From the NCBI GenBank assembly GCA_946894095.1, contig OX335652.1:14469001-14533000 (forward strand): 64,000 nucleotides of DNA, written 5' to 3'. Shown piece after piece: positions 23,256-34,866 of the stretch (positions are counted from its first letter, which is position 1; each line of letters starts with the position of its first letter). This DNA is from Incurvaria masculella. Lineage: Eukaryota > Arthropoda > Insecta > Lepidoptera > Incurvariidae. The position numbers were made by a program, and so were the translations under genes. The notes below the pieces were generated by a model that saw nothing but the letters and a program-made list of their open reading frames with translations, made no database searches and was not told the DNA's origin.

Positions 23256-24070
23256 CCGGGCACACCGTAAATAGAAGTCAAACGACAGTATTCGCTGGAG
23301 GAGTTAATGAAACTCGCCGATCTCTAAAGTCAATGAGTTTCCCCCTCCCCCCTACCCCCGGCTCCTTAACGAATAATGTCGAGGGGGATCGCCGCTCCGA
23401 GCGCCACTCGCTTCTCTGTACGGTGGGGAAAAAAAGTTACAAAACACTAGTTTCAATTAGAGCCATGCGGCTCGCTGTTAACAAAGACAGACGTTTCGGC
23501 TGGAAAGGCTAGTTTTTTTTTTCAGAAAAGGGCGAAACGAACAGGCTGAGACGGAGGAGGAGGAATTACTTCCTCTGACGTGATGTTAGGACATTTTGTA
23601 CACATTCTTAGACGTGGCGGAAGAAAGGGGAGGGAGGAATGGATACAGCAAGTAAGGAATTCATAACCCCCACACTAAGACCCAGAATAGATCCCCTGAC
23701 AGTAGTTCGTTCGCTTACAAAGGGACGCGCAACATTGAATGTTGGTTGCACACCCTGTGAAGTGCTTACGAATTCTTACGTGCCATCGGAGCTCGAGAAC
23801 ATCAGTAGTGAGGGAATTCATAAGCGAACTGCCTTGTCGGGGCACTACCGTTAATTTATGTATTTTCACTAAAAAAGTGGCCACCTTCCTCGTTATATGG
23901 ATATGACCAGCTCTAAAGAACATTCCATTTCGGAAGGATGCTGAAACAAAGAATAATACGCGGGATGTTCCCTTCGGAGTTGAAGAGTCTATAAATTTTG
24001 GTAGGCCTCGGAATCGTCAAGGTTTATATAAGAAGGTGTAGTTCACTTTACCTGTTCTTTTTTTGCAATC
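23256..24070. other. GC-richer island, function unknown
   Basis: From about 23330 to 23640 the base composition rises (CCCCTACCCCCGGCTCCTTA, CGCCGCTCCGAGCGCCACTC, GACGGAGGAGGAGGAATTAC) in unique-looking DNA. The frame at 23639-23854 shows no domain. It could be a conserved non-coding or regulatory island; the sequence alone does not decide. Confidence 0.3.
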
Positions 24071-24449
24071 TCACATAGATATGACTAATACAACACAACA
24101 ATCGTAGTTATATTAGCCCAACAAACCACATTTCCAGAGGAATTAGGCCATGCCAAGACCTCCCCTTTATGATCACGGCTACATTGAACTGGATGGAAAA
24201 TACGGGCAATTTTTCATTGCTGCTTCGACCATCTTTTCATCCAACGCGATGGTGCCAACCCGGGCGGGCAACCTACCACTTAGTAGGGGACTTACGTGGA
24301 TTCCGAATCATGGAGCAGCCCGAATTCGTGATGAAATGTACTTATCCAACTCAGAATGACAAATAAATTGGTACATGAAGGAGGCGAGGATTTGAATCCA
24401 GACCTCTGGTAAGCTAGGCAAGTCCCCACGCCACTAGACTACGAGTTAT
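24071..24449 (-). mobile_element. tRNA-headed SINE, copy 2
   Basis: Minus strand. The head at the right end reads CTCGTAGTCTAGTGGCGTGG (A box) and GTCTGGATTCAAATCCTCGC (B box). The body has GGAATCCACGTAAG, TAGTAGGTTGCCCGCCCGGG, CATCGCGTTGGATGAAAAGA, TCCAGTTCAATGTAGCCGTG and ATGGCCTAATTCCTC. Compared with the 58445 copy, the middle (about 24340-24380) is rearranged. Confidence 0.8.
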
Positions 24450-25705
24450 GTTACCATACTGTCATAACTTTTAATGTCTACCATTTTGCCTCTTTGTATG
24501 CTGACCCTACGCCAAAAACGCTCATCAGTAAACAAGTAGGTACAATCTGTAGTCTAATTAGTATCTCCTAAATTCAGAGGGGCCGGGAAGTGTTTATCGT
24601 ATTATCGGGTCCGTGCCTCATTCCAGTTTACTGTGGACCTTGGAATAGTCAATAGAGTAGCTATTGTACTGTAAGTCCGCGTGCTATACTTCAGATAAAA
24701 TAGTATTTACGAAAAGTGTACTTTATTAACTGCACTAATAATCCTTACAAATAAAAAAAGTGCTTTAAATCATCTACAATTTAAGACACGAAATATGATC
24801 GACCGATCTTGTCGTTTCTAACTTGAACAAATTAGTTAGACGGTAACAACATCTACTTCTAGTGATTTGTTACATGTACATGCATGTTGCAATAGGTAAT
24901 TGAAGTCCCATTTGTAAAATGAAATTTCGACTGAAGCAAACCTTAAAAATAAATAAATATATTGATGATGCTCTCAAGATTGGCATCATGGTAAACTGCG
25001 TTCGCAGCGTACCATGAGTATGTGGCGTCCGTCCTAAAACATGGTCATTTGTTATGTGACGATTCAACTAACGCATACAAATACATAATATATTATTCCA
25101 AAAAAATATTAATTTAATATATGCAGCAGTTCTTAAAGATTCATGTAACCCATCAATTAATTTTAAGCAGGCGTAAAAAAAGTCGTTTAACATCTTCGTG
25201 CGGTCATTTTATTTTCCGGGCTGCAAGTATTTACATAGTACTTTTAAATACTTGTACCCGTGTTTATAAAGTGTAAAAGCGAATTGTGATTCTGGAAAGA
25301 TTTGACCGGACAACTCCTCCCCCTCAATCTGCTGTTTAAGCTAGTATTTTTTTTTTACTTTCGTAATGCTATACGCAATCGGAAATATCTCCCAAATGTG
25401 GCTTTCCTTAGATAAACCTACCGATAGACATACAAACAGAACTTTGCCTCAGGACTATTTCATTACTTAAATTCTGTCACGTCGTTCCATATTCATCACA
25501 CCAACACTCTCCCGTTTAAAAGGCACCTCAAAAGTGTCAAATTTTACGCCCCCATAATTTTTCATCCCTCATAAAAAGTGAACGCTTCCTGGGGCCCTCG
25601 CGAGTGCACTTCGGCCTCTTTCTTATTTCCCGAGCGCGAGGGGCAACTTGGCGTCATTTCGCATAACACTGTATTTGAGTATAGAAATAATTTTATTTTG
25701 TTGTT
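24450..25705. other. Unassigned stretch
   Basis: No gene or repeat recognised. A somewhat GC-rich patch at 25560-25680 carries short open frames on both strands with no domain. Confidence 0.35.
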
Positions 25706-26380
25706 GTCGTTTATTGTGTTCTGGGTAATGTATATCTTAACAGCCTCGGTAGCCCAGTGGCGCAAAGCCTGGCGTCAAAGATCGGTGTAGCAGCCCTTAG
25801 CATGGTTGGGTTAGGTAAGGTTAGGTTAGTTGTGGTTGTCGTTTAGGTTAGTTGTGGTTTGTGGTAGTCGTTTATTGTGTTCTGGGTAATGTATATCTTA
25901 ACAGCCTCGGTAGCCCAGTGGCGCAAAGCCTGGCGTCAAAGATCGGTGTAGCAGCCCTTAGCGTGGTTCGGTTAGGTTAGTTGTGGTTGTCGTTTAGGTT
26001 AGTTGTGGTTCGTGGTTGTCGTTTATTGTGTTCTGGGTAATGTATATCTTAACAGCCTCGGTAGCCCAGTGGCGCAAAGCCTGGCGTCAAAGATCGGTGT
26101 AGCAGCTCTTAGCGTGGTTGGGTTAGGTTAGATTAGATGTGGTTGTCGTTTAAGTTAGTTGTGGTTGTCGTTTATTGTGTTCTGGGTAAAGTATATCATA
26201 ACAGCCTCGGTAGCCCAGTGGCGCAAAGCCTGGCGTCAAAGATCGGTGTAGCAGCCCTTAGCATGGTTGGGTTAGGTTAGGTTAGGTTAGATTAGGTTAA
26301 GTTAGGTTAGGTTAGTTGTGGTTGTCGTTTAAGTTAGTTGTGGTTTGTGGTTGTCGTTTATTGTGTTCTGGGTAATGTTT
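25706..26380 (+). repeat. Minisatellite of SINE head plus TTAGG-like runs
   Basis: Five tandem units start with GTCGTTTATTGTGTTCTGGG at 25706, 25867, 26018, 26167 and 26353 (spacings 161, 151, 149, 186). Each carries the SINE head piece CAGCCTCGGTAGCCCAGTGG followed by CGCAAAGCCTGGCGTCAAAG. The first four then run into variable GGTTAGGTTAG DNA and GTTAGTTGTGGTTGTCGTTT. The longest TTAGG-like run is 26269-26314. The last unit reads on into a fuller SINE head. Confidence 0.9.
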
Positions 26381-26530
26381 ATCTTAACAGCCTTGGTAGC
26401 GGCGCAACGCCTTGCGTTTCGATAAGCTCGGTGTAGCAACCCTAAGGGTTATAGATGGGTGACCGATTTCAACCGTTGAGGCTGACCGTGGTACGGATTT
26501 CACGTAAAGTAAGTGTGTTGGGCTTTATTC
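26381..26530 (+). mobile_element. SINE with 5S-like head, partial
   Basis: The fifth minisatellite unit continues through CAGCCTTGGTAGCGGCGCAA into ATAGATGGGTGACCGATTTC and CAACCGTTGAGGCTGACCGT. The string GATGGGTGACC is the C-box region of 5S rRNA, also present in the copy at 54980. The body after TTTCACGTAAAGTAAGTGTG is lost, with only TGTGTTGGGCT and GGCCATCCATATCCAG left. Confidence 0.6.
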
Positions 26531-26956
26531 ATAAAAATCAATGTGGCCATCCATATCCAGCAGCTATATCGTAATTATGTATTCATTTAAATAAAATAAA
26601 ATCAGTGATAAATGAAAAAGTTTGACGTCTCATATGCTATGCTCCCAATTGAAGGGTAACCAAATGCCGTTTTGTGGATTTGATGTTATGACCAGGGGTA
26701 GTTTAAGCGGGTATAAAAATAAACTGTTTTATCTTTAGAGGAACTAAAGCTCACATGAATGATGTTTTTACTTTATTTTATTTAAATATTTATAAAATTT
26801 ATATACGCTAGTCAAAAATAGGAAAACCGTTTAATACTTTACATAATATTTCCTTTATCACCAGACTTAGCTAGCATTAATAATAATGTAATTGATAATG
26901 TACTCTGCTAACCAATATTTTAATTAAATCTAGGAACCCGGTAGAATTGTATGTAA

Positions 26957-27062
26957 CTCACAAAGGGAAGGTCCTTGCATGGCACTCAATTTCTTCGGGA
27001 ATGTTGTGTATTGGGCTAATATCATAACGGTAGTTGTGTGTTATTAGTCATCCATGTCATAT
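26957..27062 (+). mobile_element. SINE 3' fragment
   Basis: Only the 3' part of the body is present: AAAGGGAAGGTCCTTGCATG, TTCTTCGGGAATGTTGTGTA, TTGGGCTAATATCATAACGG and TTATTAGTCATCCATGTCAT. It matches the end of the copies at 45631 and 58445. 5'-truncated. Confidence 0.75.
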
Positions 27063-27092
27063 GGTATTAAAAAAGGGTTCCAGCTAATTTCT

Positions 27093-27394
27093 AAAAAACC
27101 GGCCAAGTGCCAGTCGGACTCACACACGAAGGGTTCCGTACCATAGTAAAATAATTAATACAAAAAAATCACGTTTTTGTATGGGACCCCCTTTAATTTT
27201 AATATTTTTTTAATCTGACCGATTTGTTGTTATAGCGGCAAAATAAATACACACTCTGCGAAAATATCAGCTGTCTATCTTTACGGTTACTGAGATACAG
27301 CCCTGGGACAGACGGACGGACGAACGGACGGACGGACCGGGGGGGCTTTGTAATAGGGTTCCGTTTTCACTCTTTGGGTACGGAACCCTAAAAA
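27093..27394 (-). mobile_element. GTCY element, full copy
   Basis: On the + strand it opens with AAACCGGCCAAGTGCCAGTC and GAAGGGTTCCGTACCATAG, and closes with a GACG/GACGGACGG run, AATAGGGTTCCGTTTTCACT and GGTACGGAACCCTAAAAA. This is the reverse of the copy at 16751-17034. The tetranucleotide block is interrupted by GGGGGG. Confidence 0.8.
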
Positions 27395-28338
27395 GGGTGC
27401 CGAAAAAATGGCGCAGTGTACTTATAACGTGCTATTGACCTGTCATGTTGCACATTTCTCTGTCCAGTTTACATCACTTGTCCTTGTTCTTTCATAACAC
27501 AAACACGCTTCATTTCACAATCAGATTGTACCACTTGAATCGGGAAATATTATGGTTCTCGCGAAATATATGTGGTGATTAATTTTAAAGAAAAGTGGTT
27601 TTGTGCATTTATTGGTTACAGTGTTTTATTTTTTCGAGCCGAGTGTAAGATTGAGAAGGGAAAGATCGAACCTGATTGTTTTTATAGCAATCCCTGGCTC
27701 TCGCAAGGGCGGTGACGGCATTGTGTCGATAATACCGGCTACTCTACATACAATTTTCGCCTTCACTCAGCTCGATTCAATGTAATTACAAAAACGTATT
27801 ACCTATTTGAGATGAACTTCTACTAAAATATGTTTGCTTTCTGAATATTTTTTTAAATTTCAGGTAATAAACTTGATAAATATGTGCAATCCATCTTTTA
27901 ATATTTATAAACTTTATCAAATTAAATCCAGGATATATTGTTTTTAAAGTTTTGTTTTTTTTTCTGGTCTTTAAAATTTAACTTATACCAATGCCATCCA
28001 GCATCTGAAAAATCTTCTCTTTAATTGGCTAGTTGCGTATTTATATTTAAAACAGCCAAAACATGTCTCGATATCTTGAAAATTTTGATTATCATTTTAT
28101 TTTAAAAATTACAATTTTGGTTTTTTAAATAGTGTGATCATATAAATGGATCGCCAAATTTTAAAATCCGTAAAAATTAAGTAAAATATACATAATCCTA
28201 TTACTTTGAACAAACTTTCTAAAAACATAGGCTAGTAATTCAATGCCCTTCCAAAGTTTCTCCAGAAATATCTCACTCTCGAACGGTTCAGCTGAAACGT
28301 AAACTGTATCCAATATTAAATTGGGCTAAATTTAGTTC
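27395..28338. other. Unassigned stretch
   Basis: AT-rich spacer. A 60-codon frame at 27603-27785 has no domain. Nothing else was seen. Confidence 0.35.
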
Positions 28339-28620
28339 CAAAAACCGGCCAAGTGCGAGTCGGACTTGCACACGAAGGGTTCCGTACCATTTTACAAGAT
28401 TTAACACAAAAAATCAGGTTTATTGTATGGGGGCCCGCTATTTTTGTATTTTTTTTACCTATTTGTTGTTATAGCGGCAATACACACGCTGCGCAAATTT
28501 CAGCTGCCTACCTATTACGGTTCATGAGATACAGCCCTGTAACAGATAGACGGACGCACGGACAGCGGAGGCTTAGTAATAGGGTTCCGTTGGCACCCTT
28601 TTGGTACGGAACCCTAAAAA
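28339..28620 (-). mobile_element. GTCY element, full copy
   Basis: Reverse copy from AAAAACCGGCCAAGTGCGAG to TTGGTACGGAACCCTAAAAA. It includes the hairpin GTGCGAGTCGGACTTGCAC and a short GACGGACG run. The internal TTGTTGTTATAGCGGCAA and TCATGAGATACAGCCCTG blocks are intact. Confidence 0.8.
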
Positions 28621-30360
28621 GTCACCCGAGTAGTAGTAACACAGAAATCCGGCCTCAAATGAGACGTGACATCAGACACTAGGCAGTCGCCTGGCTGCGC
28701 GAGAGCCCACGCCTGGGGTGCGTCACATCCCAAGAGTGATGGCAAATTTATGCAATACCGATCTGTATGGCTGCGCTGAGAGAAAACCGCTCGCATTTTA
28801 GTGGAGGCCTCATGTGACATTTTTTATTCATATATAGGAGACTTTTTCTTCATACAAGGGGATTTCGTGGTTTTAGGACTTTCCTACTTTTGCTTATAAA
28901 TAATGACGATCAACGCGTTTAAAGAATTTCCATCGATTTAGAACCTCATTTACGTTCATTACGCATTCATTTACGATTCTGCTTATCCATCCGATATGTT
29001 TCTTAATTAAATTATAGTCAAATAATTGTGATAGAAGATATAATTCTCCTTAAGATATAAGTCTGATAGGTACTATCTGCGGATCAATCTGCCCTGCCCT
29101 AAGACCAAGTCATGAATTTAATAGTCGTATAGGTTTATTTTTAATTATAGTCAGGAAAAAATATTTAACCAACATAACATTGCGTTCGTTTTAGACAAAA
29201 ATAAACGCGCTATTCTCTTTGAATAGTGAGACAAGTATTTACTTGTTATATGATTTATATTTATTAGAGGAAACTTATTTACGAAAATTATCTCTAAATG
29301 GTAGAACCAATAAAACTATCAAGTATAATTCGATTTAATCCGTTTTCTAAGACTTCTTTCGAGATAATAACCCACGTAGAAAATTAAACTTTGTTCAAAA
29401 TTAAATACATTTGGCGACAATATTATTAACATCGCACAAAGCGTGAAATCAAGTCAAGCCGACTTAACCTAGATCTTCCTACAAGCTCACGAAAGGCAAC
29501 ATGAAAGATGCTCCCGCTAGCACATGTCACAAAATCATCCCTGTTCAACCCCCGGAGAGCAGACGCGAGCTCTTTGCCCAAAATTACCTTCACATTAAAA
29601 TGTCGACGCGGCGAACAAAGCTGTCAAAAACACTTTGGTCACGGCGAGTCCTGTATTTCCCGCCCTACATGTAGTGCGCTCGGTTGCACGTACACATGCC
29701 GTGAGCACGACATTTTCGTTAAATATTTATTTTTACGTTTAACTAATGGTGCTGATACAACAAACAAAACAAGCGATATCTGCATAGTTTATTGCAATAA
29801 GATTTGAGAAATTACAATAATAACTTCTAAGGATTAATTTGTTCTGGATGAGATAAAAACCGACCTGTCCTGTCCTGGAAGAGATGTGACATACCGAAAA
29901 AAAAATACTCCGCTCTGAATATATTAAGAATCGAACTAGGTACAATGCTTTTAATGTAATTTTGTAGATTAATTGTTTTATGTTTGTACTATGTACTATG
30001 TTTTATGTTCTATTGTACAATCTGAAGTCAACCATTGTGAGACGTATACCTTTATTACTTATTTTAATTGCACCCTTTATTTCAGAGATTATGGATATTT
30101 TGAATGCATTATTTTTAAGTAGTCTCTCATTTATCAGTTATGACAAAATCAAGTAGTTATTTTACAATCATCACATTTTCATTATAACACAGAACATTAA
30201 AAAAAACTAAAAACTTAAATAACTCAAAAACTATTGATTTTAGACCCCCATTTCCCTGAGCCAAATTTGTTGAAAATGAGCTCTAGAATGACCACTTAGA
30301 AGGAATGTATCGAATTACCAAACACCCTGTATATTATATACCTACGTTGTGGCTCTTTGT
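28621..30360. other. Unassigned stretch with two GC-richer islands
   Basis: Islands at about 28625-28820 and 29480-29720 stand out from AT-rich surroundings. The second contains a cysteine-bearing open frame discussed in the findings. Near 30175-30340 the DNA ends in CCAAACACCCTGTATATTAT, a phrase common at the ends of insect repeats, so part of an old element may lie there. No gene is certain. Confidence 0.35.
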
Positions 30361-30460
30361 TTTTAACCGACTTCAAAAAAAGGAGGAGGTTATCAATTCG
30401 TCTGCATGTTTTTTTTTTTGGTTTTTTTTTAATGTTTGTAACCTCATTATATTTTGCGTT
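30361..30460 (+). mobile_element. AACCGACTTC element, 5' fragment
   Basis: TTTTAACCGACTTCAAAAAA, then GGAGGAGGTTATCAATTCGT, poly-T and AATGTTTGTAACCTCATTAT: the opening blocks of this family. It leaves the family at about 30460, with no far end visible. Confidence 0.7.
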
Positions 30461-30745
30461 CGCACGGCTAACTGATCGCCTGGTGTGGACGCTACTTCAG
30501 GGCACCCGAGGTGACGTCGCACTGGTAAAATGTAATCTAATTCGTCCGCTGTCACGGGGAAAAATGAACCTACAAGCTCCCTAGATCTCGTGCGAGAAAT
30601 CAAAGAGGTATTTGACTCGTTGATGGGATGAAAGGTAAAATTTGTTATCTTCAGTTGAGATTCAAATTAAAGGTCATAAGAGTAATGATACTTTTGAGAT
30701 TACCGCGGTCGTTAAACATGTTTGAAAAATGTTACGGCTTTTTAG

Positions 30746-30815
30746 GCGTCAGTCGTCTGACGTCCGTCGTCCGACGACCGTCGTCTGACGTCAGTCGTCT
30801 GACGTCAGACGACTG
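30746..30815. repeat. Palindromic GTCGTCTGACGTC array
   Basis: GTCGTCTGACGTC-like words are repeated about four times, with their complements, ending in the perfect 24-bp palindrome whose halves are CAGTCGTCTGAC and GTCAGACGACTG (30792-30815). It lies in GC-richer DNA with a run of ACG-rich phrases downstream. Confidence 0.85.
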
Positions 30816-32164
30816 CGCGTACGAACGAGGTGGATGCCTTCTTGACAACGGGTTGAACGATCAGCTCGAAACGTCGGAGAATGTCTCCTCCCGCCGCGTG
30901 AAAATCCGTAACAATTTTCAGACATCATAAGAGTTTTTATTTTATTTACATTCACATTTTGATAAATATAACATACGCTTTTATTTAATTCTAAAATTAA
31001 TTTATTACGCTGAATGTTCACAACTGGCAACCCCTTTACCTAAGCGAATGTCCTTTGCAAGACTATCGCCTTTGGCGGGGCCGAGAGCGATGTCACCCGA
31101 GGTTAAGCTGAGTGGTGCTGGAGTTTCCACTAATTTGTTTGGTCTAGCTGCAAGGATACTACAGAGATCCTATTTAAGACAGCGTCTTTGAACATTTTCA
31201 ACATATTTTTTTTATCCTGTCCGATACCATTTCTTGCTACCGAGCACCGATATGCGAATAGTTATCACCTACCTGGTTTAGCCCAATTATATTAAAAAAC
31301 CTTTAAACTACCGAAGTGGTGGGTTTGCTTCATCGATAACATTGTTCTTACATTAATTAATGAAAAAGTAGTATTTAAAAAAATAAGTCAAGATAAATAC
31401 ACATACAGAAAACGTAAAAGTAAAATATTATTACCAGTTTTAAGGCGCTGTCACCTAAACTATAGCATTACGTACTATTCCTAATTTAAATTTCTCTTTT
31501 TTATGTACTTGGACATGGATACGACACCTACTTTATTGATCTAGGAACTAGCCGAACACGCCTCATTGAAACGTGGCATGACAGGGTAACACCTTGTGTT
31601 TTCGACGTAATTTTAAAGTCATTTGAAATTGTATTATTATCATGAAGTTCTTAAAGTCTAAGTACAAATAAATGCATGAAATGAAAAAAATGCTCCCTTA
31701 ACGGTAGGAAATAGAAATGATTAAAGCGTTCTTCTTCTCGGAAAGGCGCCGGCGTCCCCTAAACTAACGTAACTTAGTTTTAACTTCTGTCACTTTCTGG
31801 ACGTGTCGAAACGAATGTATGTAAATTGGTAAATTTATTAAATCGCAAATAGTTAGCTAGTAATGGAGGGACGCTAAGATTAGGGGAAGGATGAGGGGCT
31901 CGTGACGTCCCCTCTTAACTACGCTTTATGTCTAATGAGGCACTTACATCTTTCTATTCTTAGAATTTATATATTTTTAGTTTTTGACATTGACAACATG
32001 AAGTATTCAATTGCAGATGAGAAGTCTTATAATAGTTTCCTTTCGGAAGGTTAGAATTATCTTGCAGATAAAATATGTGAAGTGATCTAATTTCTTGAAC
32101 TAGATACTTAATTAAATATACTTTTTCGTACTAAGCAAGTACGTCGCTTATTCAAAAGAATATG
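30816..32164. other. Unassigned stretch
   Basis: No gene recognised. About 31505-31560 (GTACTTGGACATGGATACGA) may be a scrap of the SINE 3' end on the minus strand. A GC-richer patch at 31040-31150 is unassigned. Confidence 0.3.
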
Positions 32165-32232
32165 ATATGTATGCAAAGAAAATCGGCCGTGAAGCAAGGA
32201 CACATTAATCAAAGAAAGAGCTCATTAAACGA
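32165..32232. repeat. Half copy of the fold-back MITE
   Basis: TGATATGTATGCAAAGAAAA, then CCGTGAAGCAAGGACACATT and AATCAAAGAAAGAGCTCA match one arm of the element at 105-290. The second arm is missing. Confidence 0.6.
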
Positions 32233-33849
32233 ATATAGTAAATTGGCGACTGTAATGGTTAGAAGAATAGGCCAAAGGAAATTTTGTAAAGCTGAGTGAT
32301 AACAAAGAATACCGAAACTAGAATTATTATTTAATATTTTTTCATGATTCATAGAGATATCATTGCACTGAGGTTGGTCAAATTTTTTCTTTAGCTAGTT
32401 CAATTTATCATATCGAAAAATTGCTGTCAAAAACTTTATTGTTTTTTTTTTGCTTAAACTTAAAACAGGCTTAAAGAAATATTTGTCACTACCTACCTGC
32501 ACATAGTAGGATGTTTAGTTCACTGCTAACTTAAAGTCTACTTTTCATACCTATTATCTATAAACAGCATACTGCCTGGTTCTTGACAAATACTGTAAAT
32601 CTTGACAGAACCCTTGTACGAACATTTTGTTGTCGGAGTGTCCGTCTGTCTGTAGAGATAATATTTTTGCGGTACGGAGGTAGCAAGTTGAAATAAATAT
32701 CAACGCGATAAAAAAATATTGCCATTTATGCTTAGAATACTTCCCGTTGACCTATTCTCAGTACACAAATAAAGGAAACATAGGAAAATTGTTATTTGTA
32801 TTTACAAATATAACCAAATTTCTGTGATGGATGATCTTTCCACATACATATTTGTACGCAACCCTCCGGCGGGTATTTTTTTGATATTTTAAAGAAATAT
32901 GTAAAATATATTTGGTACTTCTATGCTACACTAAATAACCAAACTATCAAATTCTGACCATTAAGGCCTTGGTACTAGCCAAATCGCAAAGTTAGACGAG
33001 GCACCCCAAGTTAACTAACCAAGTCTGACGATTATAAGTGTCATTCTTACAATATATGATTCCTTGTCTAGGAATCAACCTATTTTCGTTAATGTATGTT
33101 TCCTTTTTCTATACAAAATACATTGCGGAAACGGTGTCCATTTCCGAACTTTTTTGACTAAATGTAGAAATCTAAAAGCAAATGGAATTTTTTGTTTATG
33201 CATATATGCTGTTTTTGCTTATATCTAGAAATCGAATTACTTTCAGATTTCTAATTAGAAAAATCAACTTTTTTATTTTTATTATTATTTAAATAAAAGA
33301 TGGAATCAAAAAATATTTACAATCCATTATCATACTGGAGTTCTATTTGGATTTGCTGAAGCGTTTCACTACATATTATTACATTTGTTAAAAAGTACAT
33401 TTGTATGGCGCGAGTAGTTGGCTAGTCCTAGCGCCTTAAAGTCACAGATAGAGCCAATCAAATAAAATACTATTGACCTATGCACCACCACTCCCCTGCA
33501 CGATCTATCACGGAATCCACACAGGGAAGGCTAAATATGGGCTCGTCTATTATTCAAGCCATTATCTTGATTCTATACATTTTGTACGAACCCATCGCTC
33601 GCAGTATCGGCTCCAATCACCGCTATTTCCGAATTGGGGGACAGCATTTGACATGTCTCGTTGGGGGTGCAATGTACCAGTAATAACTCGAATGGTGTGT
33701 CTCATTCGCTGAACTTACGAAAATGTTAGTATTTATATAATTTCTGTTCATTCTCGCGTCTTCCTAGTTCAAATAACTTTAAAACTAAAAGTTTCTAAAG
33801 AGTTCTAAAAAATAGTTTTGTGTAGCCGTATTTTTAATGTCTGGTTTAT
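32233..33849. other. Unassigned stretch
   Basis: AT-rich until about 33475, then a more balanced segment with overlapping open frames on the plus strand (33473-33712) that lack any recognisable domain. Confidence 0.35.
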
Positions 33850-34085
33850 TCCATATAAGGGGTGATCGATGACGCCCATGGGCTTTGGAACTTTTGCGGG
33901 TGTTGCGAAAACCATAGTGGCCAGCCAGTTGCTTCTTGCCACCAGGTTAGAAGGATCCCATTGTACTTTGGGGCAAATAGCTCGGTATTCCATACTACGA
34001 CCCTACAGATAAAGGGTCTAGCTAGAGGACCGGTTGATTATAATTTCTGGAATTTCGCTATAAATGGGTGCCATCCCTGATTGTT
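33850..34085 (-). repeat. Dispersed CCCATGGGCTTT repeat, copy 1
   Basis: GACGCCCATGGGCTTTGGAA, then CTTTTGCGGGTGTTGCGAAA and ACCATAGTGGCCAGCCAG. Related copies: 49738-49930 (same orientation), and 37130-37285, 42425-42490 and 56060-56170 (opposite). Pieces of it also sit inside the RTE-like copies at 44275-44325 and 45205-45255. No ORF. The class is unknown. Confidence 0.5.
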
Positions 34086-34317
34086 CAGCATTGAGAGATT
34101 GTGGGAAGGGGACGGAGAGACAGCGTTATGCAGCTTCGACGAATATTCTCTATTGTGGACGATATAACACAGAAGGAGACGCTAAATCCCTTCAGAGTTG
34201 GAGGGTTTTCGAATTCGGGGTGAAACCCGTATCCTAGTGGTTAACGCTTGTGCTTGTGTGTTGAAATCTCAGGGTTTTTTAAATTCGGCATGGATGGCTA
34301 ATACCACACTCACATGA

Positions 34318-34866
34318 TTTTTAACCGACTTCAGAAAAGTAGGAGGTTCTCAATTCGTCTGTATTTTTTTTAAATGTTTGTTACCTCATAACTTTTGCCT
34401 GGGTGAACCGATTTTGATGATTTTTTTTTTAAATGAAAACCCTTGCTTCGAAAGTGGTCCCATTTTAGTTTGGTTAAATTCTGACAATGATATCTATGAG
34501 AAAGTGCGCGACGAATAGACGAATAACTCAACATAACGCCAACCGATTTTCGGTGATTCTTTTTTTATTGGAAAGGACGTATACAAATTAGTTAGTGTAC
34601 TTCAGATTCACTAAAAATAAACAAATTAAAAAAAAATAATAGACTTCAAAGAAAAAGCACTAAAATGTAAAAAATAATTGCCATTTTTGTAGTTACGATT
34701 ATTGTTATTTTTTGAGTCGGTGTCAGCCAAGGTAGCCAAGGTTCTCTTGATTGGCGCAGGCGTGCCCAGCTGACGCCGACTCAAAAAATAACAATAAACT
34801 TAACCACAAAAATTGTTATTTTTCACTTTTTAGTGCTTTTTCTTTGAAGTCGGTTATTTTTTTTGT
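34318..34866 (+). mobile_element. AACCGACTTC element with a 220-bp terminal hairpin
   Basis: Begins TTTTAACCGACTTCAGAAAA and ends TCTTTGAAGTCGGTTATTTT, so the two tips are inverse. The early part shares GGAGGTTCTCAATTCGTCTG and TTGGTGAACCG-like phrases with other copies. The right 220 bp (34638-34860) is itself a hairpin. It sits inside a SINE and is therefore the younger of the two. Confidence 0.75.
34638..34860. repeat. Long inverted repeat
   Basis: The left arm (GACTTCAAAGAAAAAGCACT; GTTATTTTTTGAGTCGGTGT) pairs with the right arm (ACGCCGACTCAAAAAATAAC; AGTGCTTTTTCTTTGAAGTC). Arms are about 95 bp around a 30-bp centre that includes TTGGCGCAGGCGTGCCCAGC. Confidence 0.85.

Noticed and set aside
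24380..24449. Functional tRNA gene on the minus strand
   Set aside because: A and B boxes are present but the stem partners do not fit a cloverleaf, and the SINE body follows directly, so it is a SINE head.
26269..26314. True telomere end
   Set aside because: TTAGG-like runs are short, mixed with variants and embedded in a minisatellite with unique DNA on both sides.
25706..26530. CRISPR-like array
   Set aside because: Units are 149-186 bp with related spacers, in a eukaryotic context; it is a minisatellite.
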